Below are positions 7,616 to 16,336 of a DNA stretch of 64,000 nt, piece after piece. How positions within the stretch are numbered: position 1 is the stretch's first letter; each line of letters starts with the position of its first letter. The notes under the pieces were generated by a model. It worked only from the letters and a program-made list of their open reading frames with translations, had not been told where the DNA came from and searched no databases. The translations under genes were made by a program, and so were the position numbers. This DNA comes from Pseudocoprococcus catus (GTDB lineage Bacteria > Bacillota > Clostridia > Lachnospirales > Lachnospiraceae). The stretch spans positions 722,353 through 786,352 of the forward strand of contig NZ_LR698973.1 in the NCBI RefSeq assembly GCF_902381825.1, written 5' to 3'.

Positions 7616-8089
7616 ATGCGAAGAGCGGATAGAGAAGTAACCGATGTGAATGAAATCATTGATATTATTGATCACTGTAAAGTGTGCCATATTGCGATGA
7701 TGGACGGCGAGTGGCCGTATATTGTGGCTATGAATTTTGCGTATAGATATGAAAATGATCAGTTAGTGATTTATCTTCACAGTGCCAAAGAAGGAAAGAA
7801 ACTGGATCTGCTTCGGAAGGACGATCATGTTTGCTTTGAAATGGATTATGATCATGAAATGATCCCGGCAAAGTATGCCTGTGCTTACAATTTCCGATAT
7901 GCAAGTGTTGTGGGCCGGGGACATTGTGAGATTATTACGGATGTGGATGAGAAGATTAAAGCCCTGGAACTGCTGATGAAGCACCAGACAGGGGAAGATT
8001 TTGTGATGGAAGCGAAGCATACACTGGCGGTTGAAATTCTGAAGATCACTGTTGAAGAATTTACCGGCAAGAGACGTTTTAAGAAATAG
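7616..8089 (+). CDS. Pyridoxamine 5'-phosphate oxidase-like (split-barrel flavin) protein
   Basis: 157 residues with the split-barrel fold of the PNPOx/NimA-like group: CHIAMMDGEWPYIVAMNFAY, LVIYLHSAKEGKKLDLL and VCFEMDYDHEM are typical strands and the FMN-binding helix. Such proteins bind FMN, F420 or heme; the substrate cannot be told from sequence. The start follows GGGAGG by eight bases; an earlier in-frame codon at 7589 lacks a site. It lies 27 bases before the molybdopterin oxidoreductase, so the two are probably co-transcribed. Confidence 0.82.
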   Translation: MRRADREVTDVNEIIDIIDHCKVCHIAMMDGEWPYIVAMNFAYRYENDQLVIYLHSAKEGKKLDLLRKDDHVCFEMDYDHEMIPAKYACAYNFRYASVVGRGHCEIITDVDEKIKALELLMKHQTGEDFVMEAKHTLAVEILKITVEEFTGKRRFKK

Positions 8090-8116
8090 ATATAGATGAT
8101 AAAGGACGGATATAAG

Positions 8117-10144
8117 ATGGCGACAACAATTCATAAAATGTCCTGCCCGTATGACTGCCCTTCCACCTGTGGACTTGAGGCAGAGATTGAAGACGGCAGA
8201 TTGATCAAAGTGAAGAATGATAAGACACATCCGGTGTCAAAGAACGGCATTTGCCGCAAGATGCAGCACTATGAGCAGGATATTTATTCAGCAGACAGGC
8301 TGAGGACACCTCTGCGTCGTGTGGGCAGAAAGGGTGAAGCAAAGTTTGAGCCCATTAGCTGGGACGAGGCAGTAAGGGAGATTACAGATCAGTTTAAAGC
8401 AATCATAGAGAAATGGGGGGCCGAGGCGATTTTACCCTGTGTCTATTCCGGCGTCATGAGCGATATTCAGCGTAACTGCGGAGATGCTTTTTTTAACCGC
8501 ATGGGTGCGTCGGAACTTGTCAAAACACTGTGTTCATCGGCAAAAGGTGCCGGCTATGATGCGGTTGTGGGCAAAACCGGATGTCTTGAGCCGACAGAGT
8601 TAAACGACAGTGATCTGTATCTGATCTGGAGCTGTAATATGGCAGCCACAAGACTTCAGACTCTGGCGGATCTGCAGAAACCGGCCAACAGACATAAGAA
8701 GAAAATATTGATCGATGTGTATCCGAACCCTACGGCAGCGTACTGTGACCAGGTGATCACCATCAAGGCGGGAACAGACGGGGCACTGGCTTTATCCATG
8801 ATGCATGTGCTTAAGAATGAACATTTGGTGGATAAATCTTTTGTGGAGAAGTATACCAGTGGATATCCGGCATTTGCAGAGACACTGGATGTCTATACCC
8901 CGGAATGGGCTGAGAGTGAAACCGGTATTCCGGCAGAAGTGATCCGGCAGCTGGCCAGAGAATTTGGTCAGGCCAAGGCACCGGCCATTATACTGGGCAG
9001 CGGTAATTCCCGCCACGGCAATGGCGGTATGACGGTGCGTCTGATTACGATTTTATCTGCGCTGACCGGGGCATGGCAGCATCCTGGCGGCGGATTATGT
9101 GGCTGTACGCCGATTGATACGGATTATGTGAATAAATCGCTGATCACCCGTCCGGATTTCCGAAAGAAGCCGGCAAGAAAGATCAATATCAATCAGATCG
9201 GGCAGGCCCTTGCCATGGAAGGCAAAGAGGCAGTTCGGGGATTTTATGTGTATGGATGCAATCCGGCCAATACAGTCAGTGATCAGCAGCTGATTATCCG
9301 GGGACTTGAACGGGAAGATTTATTTACCGTTGTGCATGAACGCTTTATGACAGATACTGCCCGATATGCAGATATTGTACTGCCGGCCACATTTTCTGTG
9401 GAACAGACGGATATTTATCGGGCTTATGGGTATTGTACCCTGAGTACAGGCCGTAAACTGGTGGATGCACCGGGAGAATGCAGGAGCAACTGGGATACAT
9501 TCTGCCTTCTGGCAAAAGGCATGGGGTATGCGGATGATTATTTTGACCGGTCAGAGAATGAGATGCTGGATATTTTGCTGAGTCATCCGACCAGGGCGAT
9601 TGCAGAGACTTCCGATGAGGCGAAGGAAACGCTCCGACAGGGCGGTTCTATTGCGTTGCCATTTTCAGATCATCTGGCCTTTGGCACTGAAACCGGCAAA
9701 ATGCTGATCGTCAATGAGAAACTGGCAGAACCGATGCCGCATTATACGGCAGGTTACAGCGGAAAATGTCAGGACTATCCGCTGCATCTGGTGGCCGCCC
9801 CAAGTGTGTGGAGTCTTAACTCTACATTCCTTGACAGAGAGCATCTGATGGCATCCCGCAAGGAAATGACGCTGTGGCTGAATCCGGAGGATGCTGGTAC
9901 ACGGCAGATCACAGACGGTATGCCGGTGATGGCCTTTAATGAGCTGGGTGAAGTGCAGTTTACAGCCCGGGTAGATGACCGGGTGGCCGCGGGCAATGCG
10001 GTATCTGAAGGAATTTTTGCCGGCCATCAGACGCAGAACGGCAGCGGGTTTAATACACTGACCCATGGCAGACTGTCAGATATCGGTGCGGCAACAACCA
10101 TGAATGATAATCGCGTAGATGTACGTCCGTTACAGCGCGTTTAA
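8117..10144 (+). CDS. Molybdopterin-dependent oxidoreductase
   Basis: 675 residues, the length of single-subunit DMSO-reductase superfamily enzymes. The N-terminal 4Fe-4S site is CPYDCPSTC plus a later Cys in NGICRKM. The core holds the bis-MGD binding blocks: AILPCVYSGVMSDIQ, LIWSCNMAATR, ILGSGNSRHGNGG, YGCNPANTVSDQQL and RYADIVLPATFSVEQTD. A C-terminal molydopterin-dinucleotide domain includes LNPEDAGTRQITDGM. No Tat signal is present, so it is cytoplasmic. No electron-transfer subunit follows. The start at 8117 follows AAGGA; 8096 has no site. Substrate unknown. It is followed by a strong terminator. Confidence 0.88.
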   Translation: MATTIHKMSCPYDCPSTCGLEAEIEDGRLIKVKNDKTHPVSKNGICRKMQHYEQDIYSADRLRTPLRRVGRKGEAKFEPISWDEAVREITDQFKAIIEKWGAEAILPCVYSGVMSDIQRNCGDAFFNRMGASELVKTLCSSAKGAGYDAVVGKTGCLEPTELNDSDLYLIWSCNMAATRLQTLADLQKPANRHKKKILIDVYPNPTAAYCDQVITIKAGTDGALALSMMHVLKNEHLVDKSFVEKYTSGYPAFAETLDVYTPEWAESETGIPAEVIRQLAREFGQAKAPAIILGSGNSRHGNGGMTVRLITILSALTGAWQHPGGGLCGCTPIDTDYVNKSLITRPDFRKKPARKININQIGQALAMEGKEAVRGFYVYGCNPANTVSDQQLIIRGLEREDLFTVVHERFMTDTARYADIVLPATFSVEQTDIYRAYGYCTLSTGRKLVDAPGECRSNWDTFCLLAKGMGYADDYFDRSENEMLDILLSHPTRAIAETSDEAKETLRQGGSIALPFSDHLAFGTETGKMLIVNEKLAEPMPHYTAGYSGKCQDYPLHLVAAPSVWSLNSTFLDREHLMASRKEMTLWLNPEDAGTRQITDGMPVMAFNELGEVQFTARVDDRVAAGNAVSEGIFAGHQTQNGSGFNTLTHGRLSDIGAATTMNDNRVDVRPLQRV

Positions 10145-10196
10145 AGAAATTAAGCTTCAAAAGAGAAAACAGTCTGATCAGACAGAAAGAAAAAGA

Positions 10197-10252
10197 AAAG
10201 CTCCGAAGACAGGTGTTGGATGACTGCGCACCTGAGTTTCGGAGCTTTTTTT
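10197..10252 (+). terminator. Terminator after the molybdopterin oxidoreductase
   Basis: AAAAGCTCCGAA (10197-10208) pairs with TTTCGGAGCTTTTT (10237-10250), with a second inner stem CAGGTG/CACCTG, and a T-run. Confidence 0.9.
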
Positions 10253-10292
10253 ACAGCACGGCAGGATTTGGAATGATCAGGATGAGATTAGA

Positions 10293-10544
10293 TTATCCCT
10301 GTGTCAGAATATTCTTTACATGCTGGATTTCCTGAGTGCTGGCCTTTTCAGCCGGCACATAATACTGATGGGCTCTTGCCAGCTGATAGATTTCTTCCTG
10401 GGAAGTCTCGCAGGCATTTCTAAGCTGTTTTAATGTCTGTTTCAGCTGTTTGTTTTCTGTTTGCGGAATCATTTCACCAAATCGTGTTAATTCGCCATTG
10501 ATGCCGGCCAGTGTGTCGGCAACCATTGTTTTTTCATCGATCAT
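10293..10544 (-). CDS. CotF-like spore coat protein
   Basis: A small (83-residue) helical protein of the CotF/DUF-type spore-coat family: helical MVADTLAGINGELTRFGEMI, then RNACETSQEEIYQLARAHQYY, typical of the ferritin-like helices of CotF. The start ATG at 10544 follows AAGGAGG; the TTG two codons upstream is too close to that site. It lies 15 bases behind a similar small gene and was probably produced with it in the mother cell during sporulation, which supports a spore-forming host. Confidence 0.75.
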   Translation of the reverse strand: MIDEKTMVADTLAGINGELTRFGEMIPQTENKQLKQTLKQLRNACETSQEEIYQLARAHQYYVPAEKASTQEIQHVKNILTQG

Positions 10545-10559
10545 TTTCAAAAACCTCCT

Positions 10560-10745
10560 TTAATGGAAAAACTGCATGAGCTGCTGTTTGTTCTGCATGG
10601 CCGACTGAGCAGATTTCTGGAAAAACTGTTTGATCTGAGGATCGGAAGCGCCGGAAGCATATTCCATCATTTTCTTGTGAGAGGTTTCGTAGCCGCCGAT
10701 TAGATGGCGGAGATTCTGCAAATCCAATACTGATAATTCGTCCAT
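10560..10745 (-). CDS. Small CotF-like spore coat-associated protein
   Basis: 61 residues: LSVLDLQNLRHLIGGYETSH then KKMMEYASGASDPQIKQFF and a Gln-rich helix. The pattern matches the short partner genes found next to CotF-type coat genes in Clostridia. GGAGGTC lies seven bases before the ATG. It is upstream of the 10293-10544 gene in a two-gene operon. Confidence 0.7.
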   Translation of the reverse strand: MDELSVLDLQNLRHLIGGYETSHKKMMEYASGASDPQIKQFFQKSAQSAMQNKQQLMQFFH

Positions 10746-10912
10746 AGTGTGACCTCCTGTGAAAAATTACATGTAATGAAAATATCACACGAAACATTAC
10801 AGATTAAATGTTTCAAAGGCATTATTTGCCATGCTGTGAAGGAATCATTACAATGTTTACGTATCTATTGTGCGCAGTGGCCGTTTCATTATGTACGGAA
10901 AAATTTTCAAAT

Positions 10913-11863
10913 TCAGATCAGTCCCATGCTTTTTAAAAGGAAGATCCAGAAAGTCAGTGTGACGGAGGACAACAGAGTTGCCATGACAATGATACTGGAG
11001 GACAAAACACCGTCATTGCCCATGTTTTTGGCCATGATGTAACAGGTAACCGTTGTCGGAGAACCAACCATAATGAGGATGGCCACCAGAGCACTTTCGC
11101 GGAAGCCCATGGCAATGGCAAATGGAAAATAGATGGCTGGTAGGGCCACCAGTTTGATAAAGGTGGCGATCATGGTCGGTTTCAGTTTCTTGATGGCTTT
11201 GCGGCCTTCAAAACCGGCACCTACAGCAAGCAGTGCCATCGGCGTGGCTGTCTGGGCAACATTTGTCACTGTTTTTAATACCAGAGGCGGCAGCTCGATA
11301 TTCAGCAGAGAAAAAGGCACACCTGCGGCGATGCCGAGAATGATCGGATTGGTCAGGATATTTTTGAAGGCGCGTTTGATGGTGGCCGATTTGTCTGAGT
11401 GATCCTGATTGTTGGCGCAAAACGTCAGAATGATGACGGAATAAATATTGTATAGAGGTACGGCAGAAACGATCATCAGCGGTGTCATACCGGAATTGCC
11501 ATAAATATTCTGGACAAAGGCAATGCCGAGAACAGCGGCGCTGCCCCGGGCGGAGGCCTGGGTGAAAGCGCCTACCATGGACTTGTCCTTCATAAAGATG
11601 CTTGTCAATGCCCAGATGCCCATAAACATGATGGTGGTGCCAACCATACAGAAAATGACAAATTTCGGGTCGAAAGCATCTCTGATCGGTGTGGTGGCAA
11701 TGTCTTTGAACAACAGGACAGGCAAGGATACCTTGAAGACAAACTTGTTGATGATATCAACAAAATTCTCGTTGAACATCTTTTTCTGCATTAAAAACCA
11801 GCCAAGAACAATAACCAGAAAGACCGGCAGTGTCGCATTCAGGCTGAACATAAAATTACTCAT
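10913..11863 (-). CDS. AEC-family (auxin efflux carrier-like) permease
   Basis: 316 residues with about ten hydrophobic segments in the two-fold repeat of the AEC family (PF03547). Recognisable blocks are VFLVIVLGWFLMQKKMF at the N-terminus and MALLAVGAGFEG and ILIMVGSPTTVTCYIMAKNMG in the second half. Family members export or import carboxylates such as malate; the substrate cannot be told here. The ATG is preceded by AGAGG. Single gene, opposite in direction to the amidase. Confidence 0.88.
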   Translation of the reverse strand: MSNFMFSLNATLPVFLVIVLGWFLMQKKMFNENFVDIINKFVFKVSLPVLLFKDIATTPIRDAFDPKFVIFCMVGTTIMFMGIWALTSIFMKDKSMVGAFTQASARGSAAVLGIAFVQNIYGNSGMTPLMIVSAVPLYNIYSVIILTFCANNQDHSDKSATIKRAFKNILTNPIILGIAAGVPFSLLNIELPPLVLKTVTNVAQTATPMALLAVGAGFEGRKAIKKLKPTMIATFIKLVALPAIYFPFAIAMGFRESALVAILIMVGSPTTVTCYIMAKNMGNDGVLSSSIIVMATLLSSVTLTFWIFLLKSMGLI

Positions 11864-11997
11864 TGGTTAAAACCTCTTTTTCTTTGAAATATATCTCCTG
11901 ATGTTTAGAGTAACATTCACGCTGTCTGATGTCAATGCACACAGAAAGTATCTGATGCATATGCTGATATATGAATTTGGAATGGTGGGTATAACAG

Positions 11998-12567
11998 ATG
12001 GCCATAAAGATATTTATTGATCAGGGACATAATCCTTCGGGCCCGAATACCGGCGCGGAGGGCTTTGGACTGAAAGAGCAGGATATAACTTATCAGGTAG
12101 GAAAAGATTTGGCAGCGCTTTTGCGGGCGGATGAACGTTTTGAAGTCCGCCTGTCACGGAATACCCCGGAAGAACGTCTGGGGACCAGCAATGCGACAAG
12201 TCTGGCGGCAAGGGTGCGAGCGGCAAATGCATGGCCGGCAGATTATTTTGTCAGTATTCATGCTAATGCCAATACAGATCCTGCTATTAATGGGACAGAG
12301 GTCTATGTCTACCGCAAATATACTCAATCCTATTATCTGGCACAGCACATATTAAATGCCGTTGTTAATATTGTGGGAACCAAAGATAATGGCGTTCGGG
12401 CAAACCCGTCGCTGTATGTGCTCAGAAGAACTAACATGCCGGCGGTTCTGGTGGAACTGGCTTATCTGACCAATGCAGGGGATGCAGAGAAACTTGAGAC
12501 CATGCAGCCGGAATTCGCAAGAGGTATTTATGAAGGGATGCTTAGCTATTTTGGCATGGACCAGTAA
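11998..12567 (+). CDS. N-acetylmuramoyl-L-alanine amidase (Amidase_3)
   Basis: 189 residues that form one Amidase_3 domain, the zinc enzyme that cleaves the bond between MurNAc and the stem peptide of peptidoglycan. The zinc ligands are His in FIDQGHNP, Glu in LKEQDITYQVG and His in FVSIHANA; the catalytic Glu is in AVLVELAYLTN. There is no signal peptide, no SH3 or cell-wall-binding domain. That is unusual for a growth autolysin and fits release from the mother cell, a non-classical route or a phage-like origin. The ribosome site is weak (GGTGGG). Confidence 0.88.
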   Translation: MAIKIFIDQGHNPSGPNTGAEGFGLKEQDITYQVGKDLAALLRADERFEVRLSRNTPEERLGTSNATSLAARVRAANAWPADYFVSIHANANTDPAINGTEVYVYRKYTQSYYLAQHILNAVVNIVGTKDNGVRANPSLYVLRRTNMPAVLVELAYLTNAGDAEKLETMQPEFARGIYEGMLSYFGMDQ

Positions 12568-12744
12568 TTGGAGCATAAAAATAGGAAAAATAAAAATATG
12601 ACAGTGAAAAAAGTCGATACAGATGTAAACATGATATAATGAGCGTTAGTGAGAGGGAGCAAGCAATGCTTGTTCATCGCGAACGGCAAATGGCGATCAT
12701 GATATAATAGGAAACAAATGATAAGGCATTGAAGGAGGAATATC

Positions 12745-13722
12745 ATGCGGTATAAGAAGTTTGGCAAAACAGGACTGGAAGTTTCCGAGATTTGTCTTGG
12801 AACATGGGGCATCGGTGGCGCCGGATGGGATGCACACTCAGATGAAGAGAGAATGGATGCAATCAAAGCGGCTCTTGATTGCGGCATTAATTTTATTGAT
12901 ACAGCACCGGCGTATAATGCAGGAAGAGCAGAGCAATATATCGGCGAGACACTGCATTGTCTGGGGGCCCGGAAACATGTTATTCTAACGACAAAGTGCG
13001 GCAACAAATATGTGGACGGTAAATATATCCGCTGCGGCTCGGAAGCATTGATCCGCAGACAGTGTGAGGAGTCTCTCAGAAATCTTCAGACGGATTATAT
13101 TGATCTGTATCTGGTGCACTGGCCGGATCCGAATGTATCGATGGAGGAAACCATTGGTGCGGTGGCTCAGTTGAAAAAGGAAGGCAAGATCCTGCATGCT
13201 GGTGTTTCCAACTTTACAAAAGAACAGATAGAAGAGGCGGGAAAGTATTGTGAAATCGAGGCCTATCAGCCGCAGTACTCCATGCTGGACGGGGATAATG
13301 AGGCAGTCATCCGATGGGCTGCGGCGCAAGGCATGGGAATTATGAGTTACGGGACCCTTGGCGGAGGTATTTTGACAGGAACATACAGGGAAGTGCGAAC
13401 ATTTGGAGAGACGGATAATAGAAATCGCTTTTATCCATATTTCAGAGAGCCACTTTTTTCAAAGGTCATGGAACTGCTGGAAGTGATGGATGCCATAGCG
13501 GCGGAAAGAGGCGTTCCGTTGGCTCAGATTGCTGTGAACTGGACATTGCAGCAACCTTTTATCACGTCATGTATTGCGGGGGCTCAGAGCCGGAAGAAGG
13601 TGGAGGAAAACTGTGCAGGACTTAAATGGCAGCTGACAGAGGATGAAATGCACAGACTGGATCAGGCAATACAACGATATCAATTTCCTGTCCAATGCGG
13701 TGAAGTTTACCAAAGAAGGTGA
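12745..13722 (+). CDS. Aldo/keto reductase with a replaced C-terminus
   Basis: 325 residues; a (beta/alpha)8 aldo/keto reductase using NADPH. The catalytic set is visible: Asp and Tyr in FIDTAPAYNAG, Lys in LTTKCG, His in LYLVHWPDP. The ribosome site GGAGG precedes the ATG by six bases. The last 13 residues, after RLDQAIQRY, are not family sequence: the same DNA in another frame reads INFLSNAVKFTKEG, the N-box of a histidine kinase. The natural 3' end was therefore lost when the gene was joined to the kinase remnant. The core barrel is intact, so it may still be active. Confidence 0.88.
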   Translation: MRYKKFGKTGLEVSEICLGTWGIGGAGWDAHSDEERMDAIKAALDCGINFIDTAPAYNAGRAEQYIGETLHCLGARKHVILTTKCGNKYVDGKYIRCGSEALIRRQCEESLRNLQTDYIDLYLVHWPDPNVSMEETIGAVAQLKKEGKILHAGVSNFTKEQIEEAGKYCEIEAYQPQYSMLDGDNEAVIRWAAAQGMGIMSYGTLGGGILTGTYREVRTFGETDNRNRFYPYFREPLFSKVMELLEVMDAIAAERGVPLAQIAVNWTLQQPFITSCIAGAQSRKKVEENCAGLKWQLTEDEMHRLDQAIQRYQFPVQCGEVYQRR

Positions 13723-14011
13723 GACTATTGTGGAGAGCGTTCCGAATAAGGGCTCTGATTTTTCGGTATTTCTTCGTTTGCCGGAGATATCCATGGAAGA
13801 ACATGCGGATGTGCAGACACAGACAGCCGTGAAGACCGAAGAGGCAAATTATGAGGATGCTTTCCGAGGTCGCCGCATTCTGTTAGCGGAAGATAATGAG
13901 ATCAATGCAATGATTGACATAGAGATTTTGCAGGAAATGGGTGCTTCTGTCAATCTTGCTGAGAATGACTCGTGCTATGAACAGGTCAGATGCCGGCACC
14001 TTTGGCGGTGA
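13676..14011 (+). pseudogene. Hybrid sensor histidine kinase, decayed remnant
   Basis: In frame 2 the sequence begins abruptly with the kinase N-box (NFLSNAVKFTKEG), jumps to the end of the ATPase domain (VESVPNKGSDFSVFLRLPE) without the G1, F and G2 boxes, and then enters a receiver domain (RRILLAEDNEINAMIDIEIL) that is cut after its second helix. About 75 residues of the ATPase domain and most of the receiver, including the phospho-Asp region, are missing. No start codon or ribosome site. At least three deletions are needed. The homology overlaps the last 40 bases of the aldo/keto reductase. Confidence 0.8.
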
Positions 14012-14054
14012 TGATTCAGAAATAAGAAAAGCCGGAGACAGGTTTTCATCCAAT

Positions 14055-14106
14055 AAAAAGGCTGTGAAGAATGAATCAGAAACGATTCATTCTTCACAGC
14101 CTTTTT
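14055..14106. terminator. Bidirectional terminator
   Basis: A 23-base perfect inverted repeat beginning AAAAAGGCTGTGAAG (14055-14077 and 14084-14106) with a six-base loop and A/T tracts on both sides. It ends transcription from both the kinase remnant and the opposing AI-2E gene. Confidence 0.9.
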
Positions 14107-14136
14107 GGCGACTAGTTTTAAAGGCAATTTGCTTTT

Positions 14137-15486
14137 TTAGTGTGAGTTTTCTTTGCTCGATGAAGTATCAGAGGCATCAGAAGCTGCTTTTGGGTCATTG
14201 GCTTTTGAGGCATCAAAGTCTTTTGGTATGAAGACATTATCAGGATTGATCTCCGGAATGATGACATTAGACAAATCAGTCTTCAGGTGCTTTTTATAGA
14301 GCATATAATCAAAGATATGATTCATCAGATAAACAAGTACGGCGATAATCGGAACACCCAGGAACATGCCCACAACGCCGCATGTAGCGCCGCCTACTGT
14401 GATGGCAAAAATAATCCAGATTGGGGAAAGCCCTGTGGAATCTCCTAGAATCTTCGGACCGAGGATGGTTCCGTCAAACTGCTGCAGCAGGAAAATAAGA
14501 ATCAGGAAAATTAAAGCCTGTTTCGGAGAGATGATCAATAAAATGATCAGTCCCGGAATAGCCCCGATAAATGGACCGAAGTACGGAATCATATTGGTCA
14601 TGCCGACGATGATACTGATAAGCAGTGCGTACTGCAGATGCAGAATGCACATGAGTACAAAGCAGATAATGCCGATGATCAGCGAATCCAGCGCTTTGCC
14701 GATGATATACTGACCGAAGATGTGGTTGCATTCTTTAATTGTGAAAATGACCTTATAGGCGGTCTTCTGGTCAAATAATGCATAGATAATGCGTTTCATA
14801 CCGTGGATGATCCGATGCTTGCTGGACATCAGATAACACGAAATAACAAAGGCCAGAATGATATTGATAATCCAGCTGATAATGGACATACCGGCATTGT
14901 AGATCATCGGTACGATGTCGGTCATCACTGCCTGAACCGAATTGATAGCATTCGGCAGCGCATTGTTGATGGTGTCGATGATATAAGCAAAATCAATATT
15001 CGGGTAACGTTCATTCAACAGATTCAGATTCGTCATGATTGTGTCATACAAAGAGGATGACTGACGAATCAGTTCCAGAATACTTTCAACAATCTGTGGA
15101 ATAACAAATGTCAGCACAAGGGCAATAAAGCCGATGACAATGACATAGGCCAGCAGCAGAGAAAGAAACTTGTGCAGCTTTGCAAACTTCTGAGAGGCTG
15201 TCCGGCTGAAAAGGATGTGGTCAATCCTGTTTACCAACGGGTTGATAAAGTAAGCAATCAGAAATGCAATCAAAAATGGTGACAATGTCGATAAAATCGA
15301 AGATGTATAGATCTGCATATCTCTCCAGTTGTTGATAAACTTGAAAATGATCAGGCAGATTGTAAAAGTTGCAACTACATAAGTACATATGGAAAAGTAT
15401 TTGTTGTTGGATTCAAACTTCTTTTTCTTTCCGGAACTTTTCTCGGAATTAGGAGCGGGCTGCCGTGTGTGTTCTGGTAACGCCAT
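14137..15486 (-). CDS. AI-2E family transporter (YdiK/TqsA/PerM-like)
   Basis: 449 residues with eight or so membrane segments of the AI-2E transporter family (PF01594). Typical blocks are LSPFLIAFLIAYFINPLVN, GMTNMIPYFGPFIGAIPG and GGATCGVVGMFLGVPIIAVL near the C-terminus. The N-terminal 30 residues are a basic cytoplasmic tail and the C-terminal 50 a Ser/Asp-rich tail. Members have been linked to autoinducer-2 export or to sodium/proton antiport; the role here is open. The ATG is 13 bases after GGAGG, a somewhat long spacing. Its promoter is seen at 15579-15608. Confidence 0.88.
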   Translation of the reverse strand: MALPEHTRQPAPNSEKSSGKKKKFESNNKYFSICTYVVATFTICLIIFKFINNWRDMQIYTSSILSTLSPFLIAFLIAYFINPLVNRIDHILFSRTASQKFAKLHKFLSLLLAYVIVIGFIALVLTFVIPQIVESILELIRQSSSLYDTIMTNLNLLNERYPNIDFAYIIDTINNALPNAINSVQAVMTDIVPMIYNAGMSIISWIINIILAFVISCYLMSSKHRIIHGMKRIIYALFDQKTAYKVIFTIKECNHIFGQYIIGKALDSLIIGIICFVLMCILHLQYALLISIIVGMTNMIPYFGPFIGAIPGLIILLIISPKQALIFLILIFLLQQFDGTILGPKILGDSTGLSPIWIIFAITVGGATCGVVGMFLGVPIIAVLVYLMNHIFDYMLYKKHLKTDLSNVIIPEINPDNVFIPKDFDASKANDPKAASDASDTSSSKENSH

Positions 15487-15578
15487 AATGTGTGTTTCGC
15501 CTCCGGTAAAATAAATATAGGGACAGAACCAGGCATCTGTTGGGATGCTTTGGTCATCAAAAGATACTGTTTCTATTT

Positions 15579-15608
15579 ATTATATGCGCTTTGATATGCT
15601 AAATACAA
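15579..15608 (-). promoter_or_regulatory. Promoter of the AI-2E family gene
   Basis: On the minus strand TTGTAT (15603-15608), an 18-base spacer and a perfect TATAAT (15579-15584). The remainder of 15609-15762 holds nothing I can name except A-rich sequence before the tRNA promoter. Confidence 0.6.
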
Positions 15609-15762
15609 GATGCAAAATAAATTTTTGCCAAAAACAGATAACTAACAGATGATGAAAGCGATGATAGAGGACGGGCTACGGTCAGAAAAGGGTGCTGTGC
15701 CAACAGGAAAAAGGAAACTCTGAAAAAAATTTGAAAAAAACAAAAAAACTTTAAAAAAGTTG

Positions 15763-15791
15763 TTGACAAAAAGAGATTTCTGCGGTAAGAT
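15763..15791 (+). promoter_or_regulatory. Promoter of tRNA-Lys
   Basis: Perfect TTGACA (15763-15768), 17-base spacer, TAAGAT (15786-15791), preceded by A/T tracts that could act as an UP element. The start would fall about 30 bases before the tRNA. Confidence 0.8.
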
Positions 15792-15831
15792 TAATAGCGT
15801 CGCTGAGGTAATCACTTCGGACGACGGGTAA

Positions 15832-15904
15832 GCGCTTTTAGCTCAGTTGGTAGAGCACCTGACTCTTAATCAGGGTGTCCAGGGTTCGAGCCCCTGAAGG
15901 CGCA
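15832..15904 (+). tRNA. tRNA-Lys (anticodon CTT)
   Basis: Cloverleaf folds by hand: acceptor GCGCTTT/AAGGCGC (one G-U pair), D arm GCTC/GAGC, anticodon stem CCTGA/TCAGG with loop CTCTTAA (anticodon CTT, lysine), and T arm CAGGG/CCCTG with TTCGAGC. Discriminator A, no encoded CCA. Confidence 0.95.
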
Positions 15905-15907
15905 CTT

Positions 15908-15956
15908 AAAGCACTGTTTTTGCAGACATAGGAGCTGCGGGGGCGGTGCTTTTTTC
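15908..15956 (+). terminator. Terminator after tRNA-Lys
   Basis: AAAGCAC (15908-15914) pairs with GTGCTTT (15947-15953), with an inner TGCAG/CTGC stem, followed by a T-run. Confidence 0.8.
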
Positions 15957-16336
15957 GTGTTCGGAAATGATTGAGCAGATTTTGTTACAAATCTTTCACA
16001 ATGTCCACTTTATAGACAATCTTGGCAAAAGTTTGTCAGAATAATAGAATGTACAAAACACGGTGAAAGCTTGATTTTGCCGTGTTTTACTTGTTTTATA
16101 TAACATTTTTGGGAAAATAAATTTGGATTAATTGTATAAATATCAGTACATTGTTAATTGCGGTGTCAACAATAGACACATTGAAGGCTGTGTCTGATTT
16201 GGCCAAATTAGGTGTTCCATCCTTCTTGAATCGTGCTATAATGATTGTACAGAAAAAAATACATAAGTAACGGCCATTACTTCTATGCAATATCTACTGA
16301 ATAAAAATAAATTGTAGTAAAAGTGGAGGTAAGATT
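15957..16336. other. Intergenic stretch with a hairpin and a promoter
   Basis: No gene. AAAACACGG (16055-16063) and CCGTGTTTT (16080-16088) form a hairpin with T-rich flank. An extended -10 box, TGCTATAAT, with TATAAT at 16237-16242, is the likely promoter of the 16337 gene and gives an untranslated leader of roughly 85 bases. The reason for the long leader is not evident. Confidence 0.6.
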
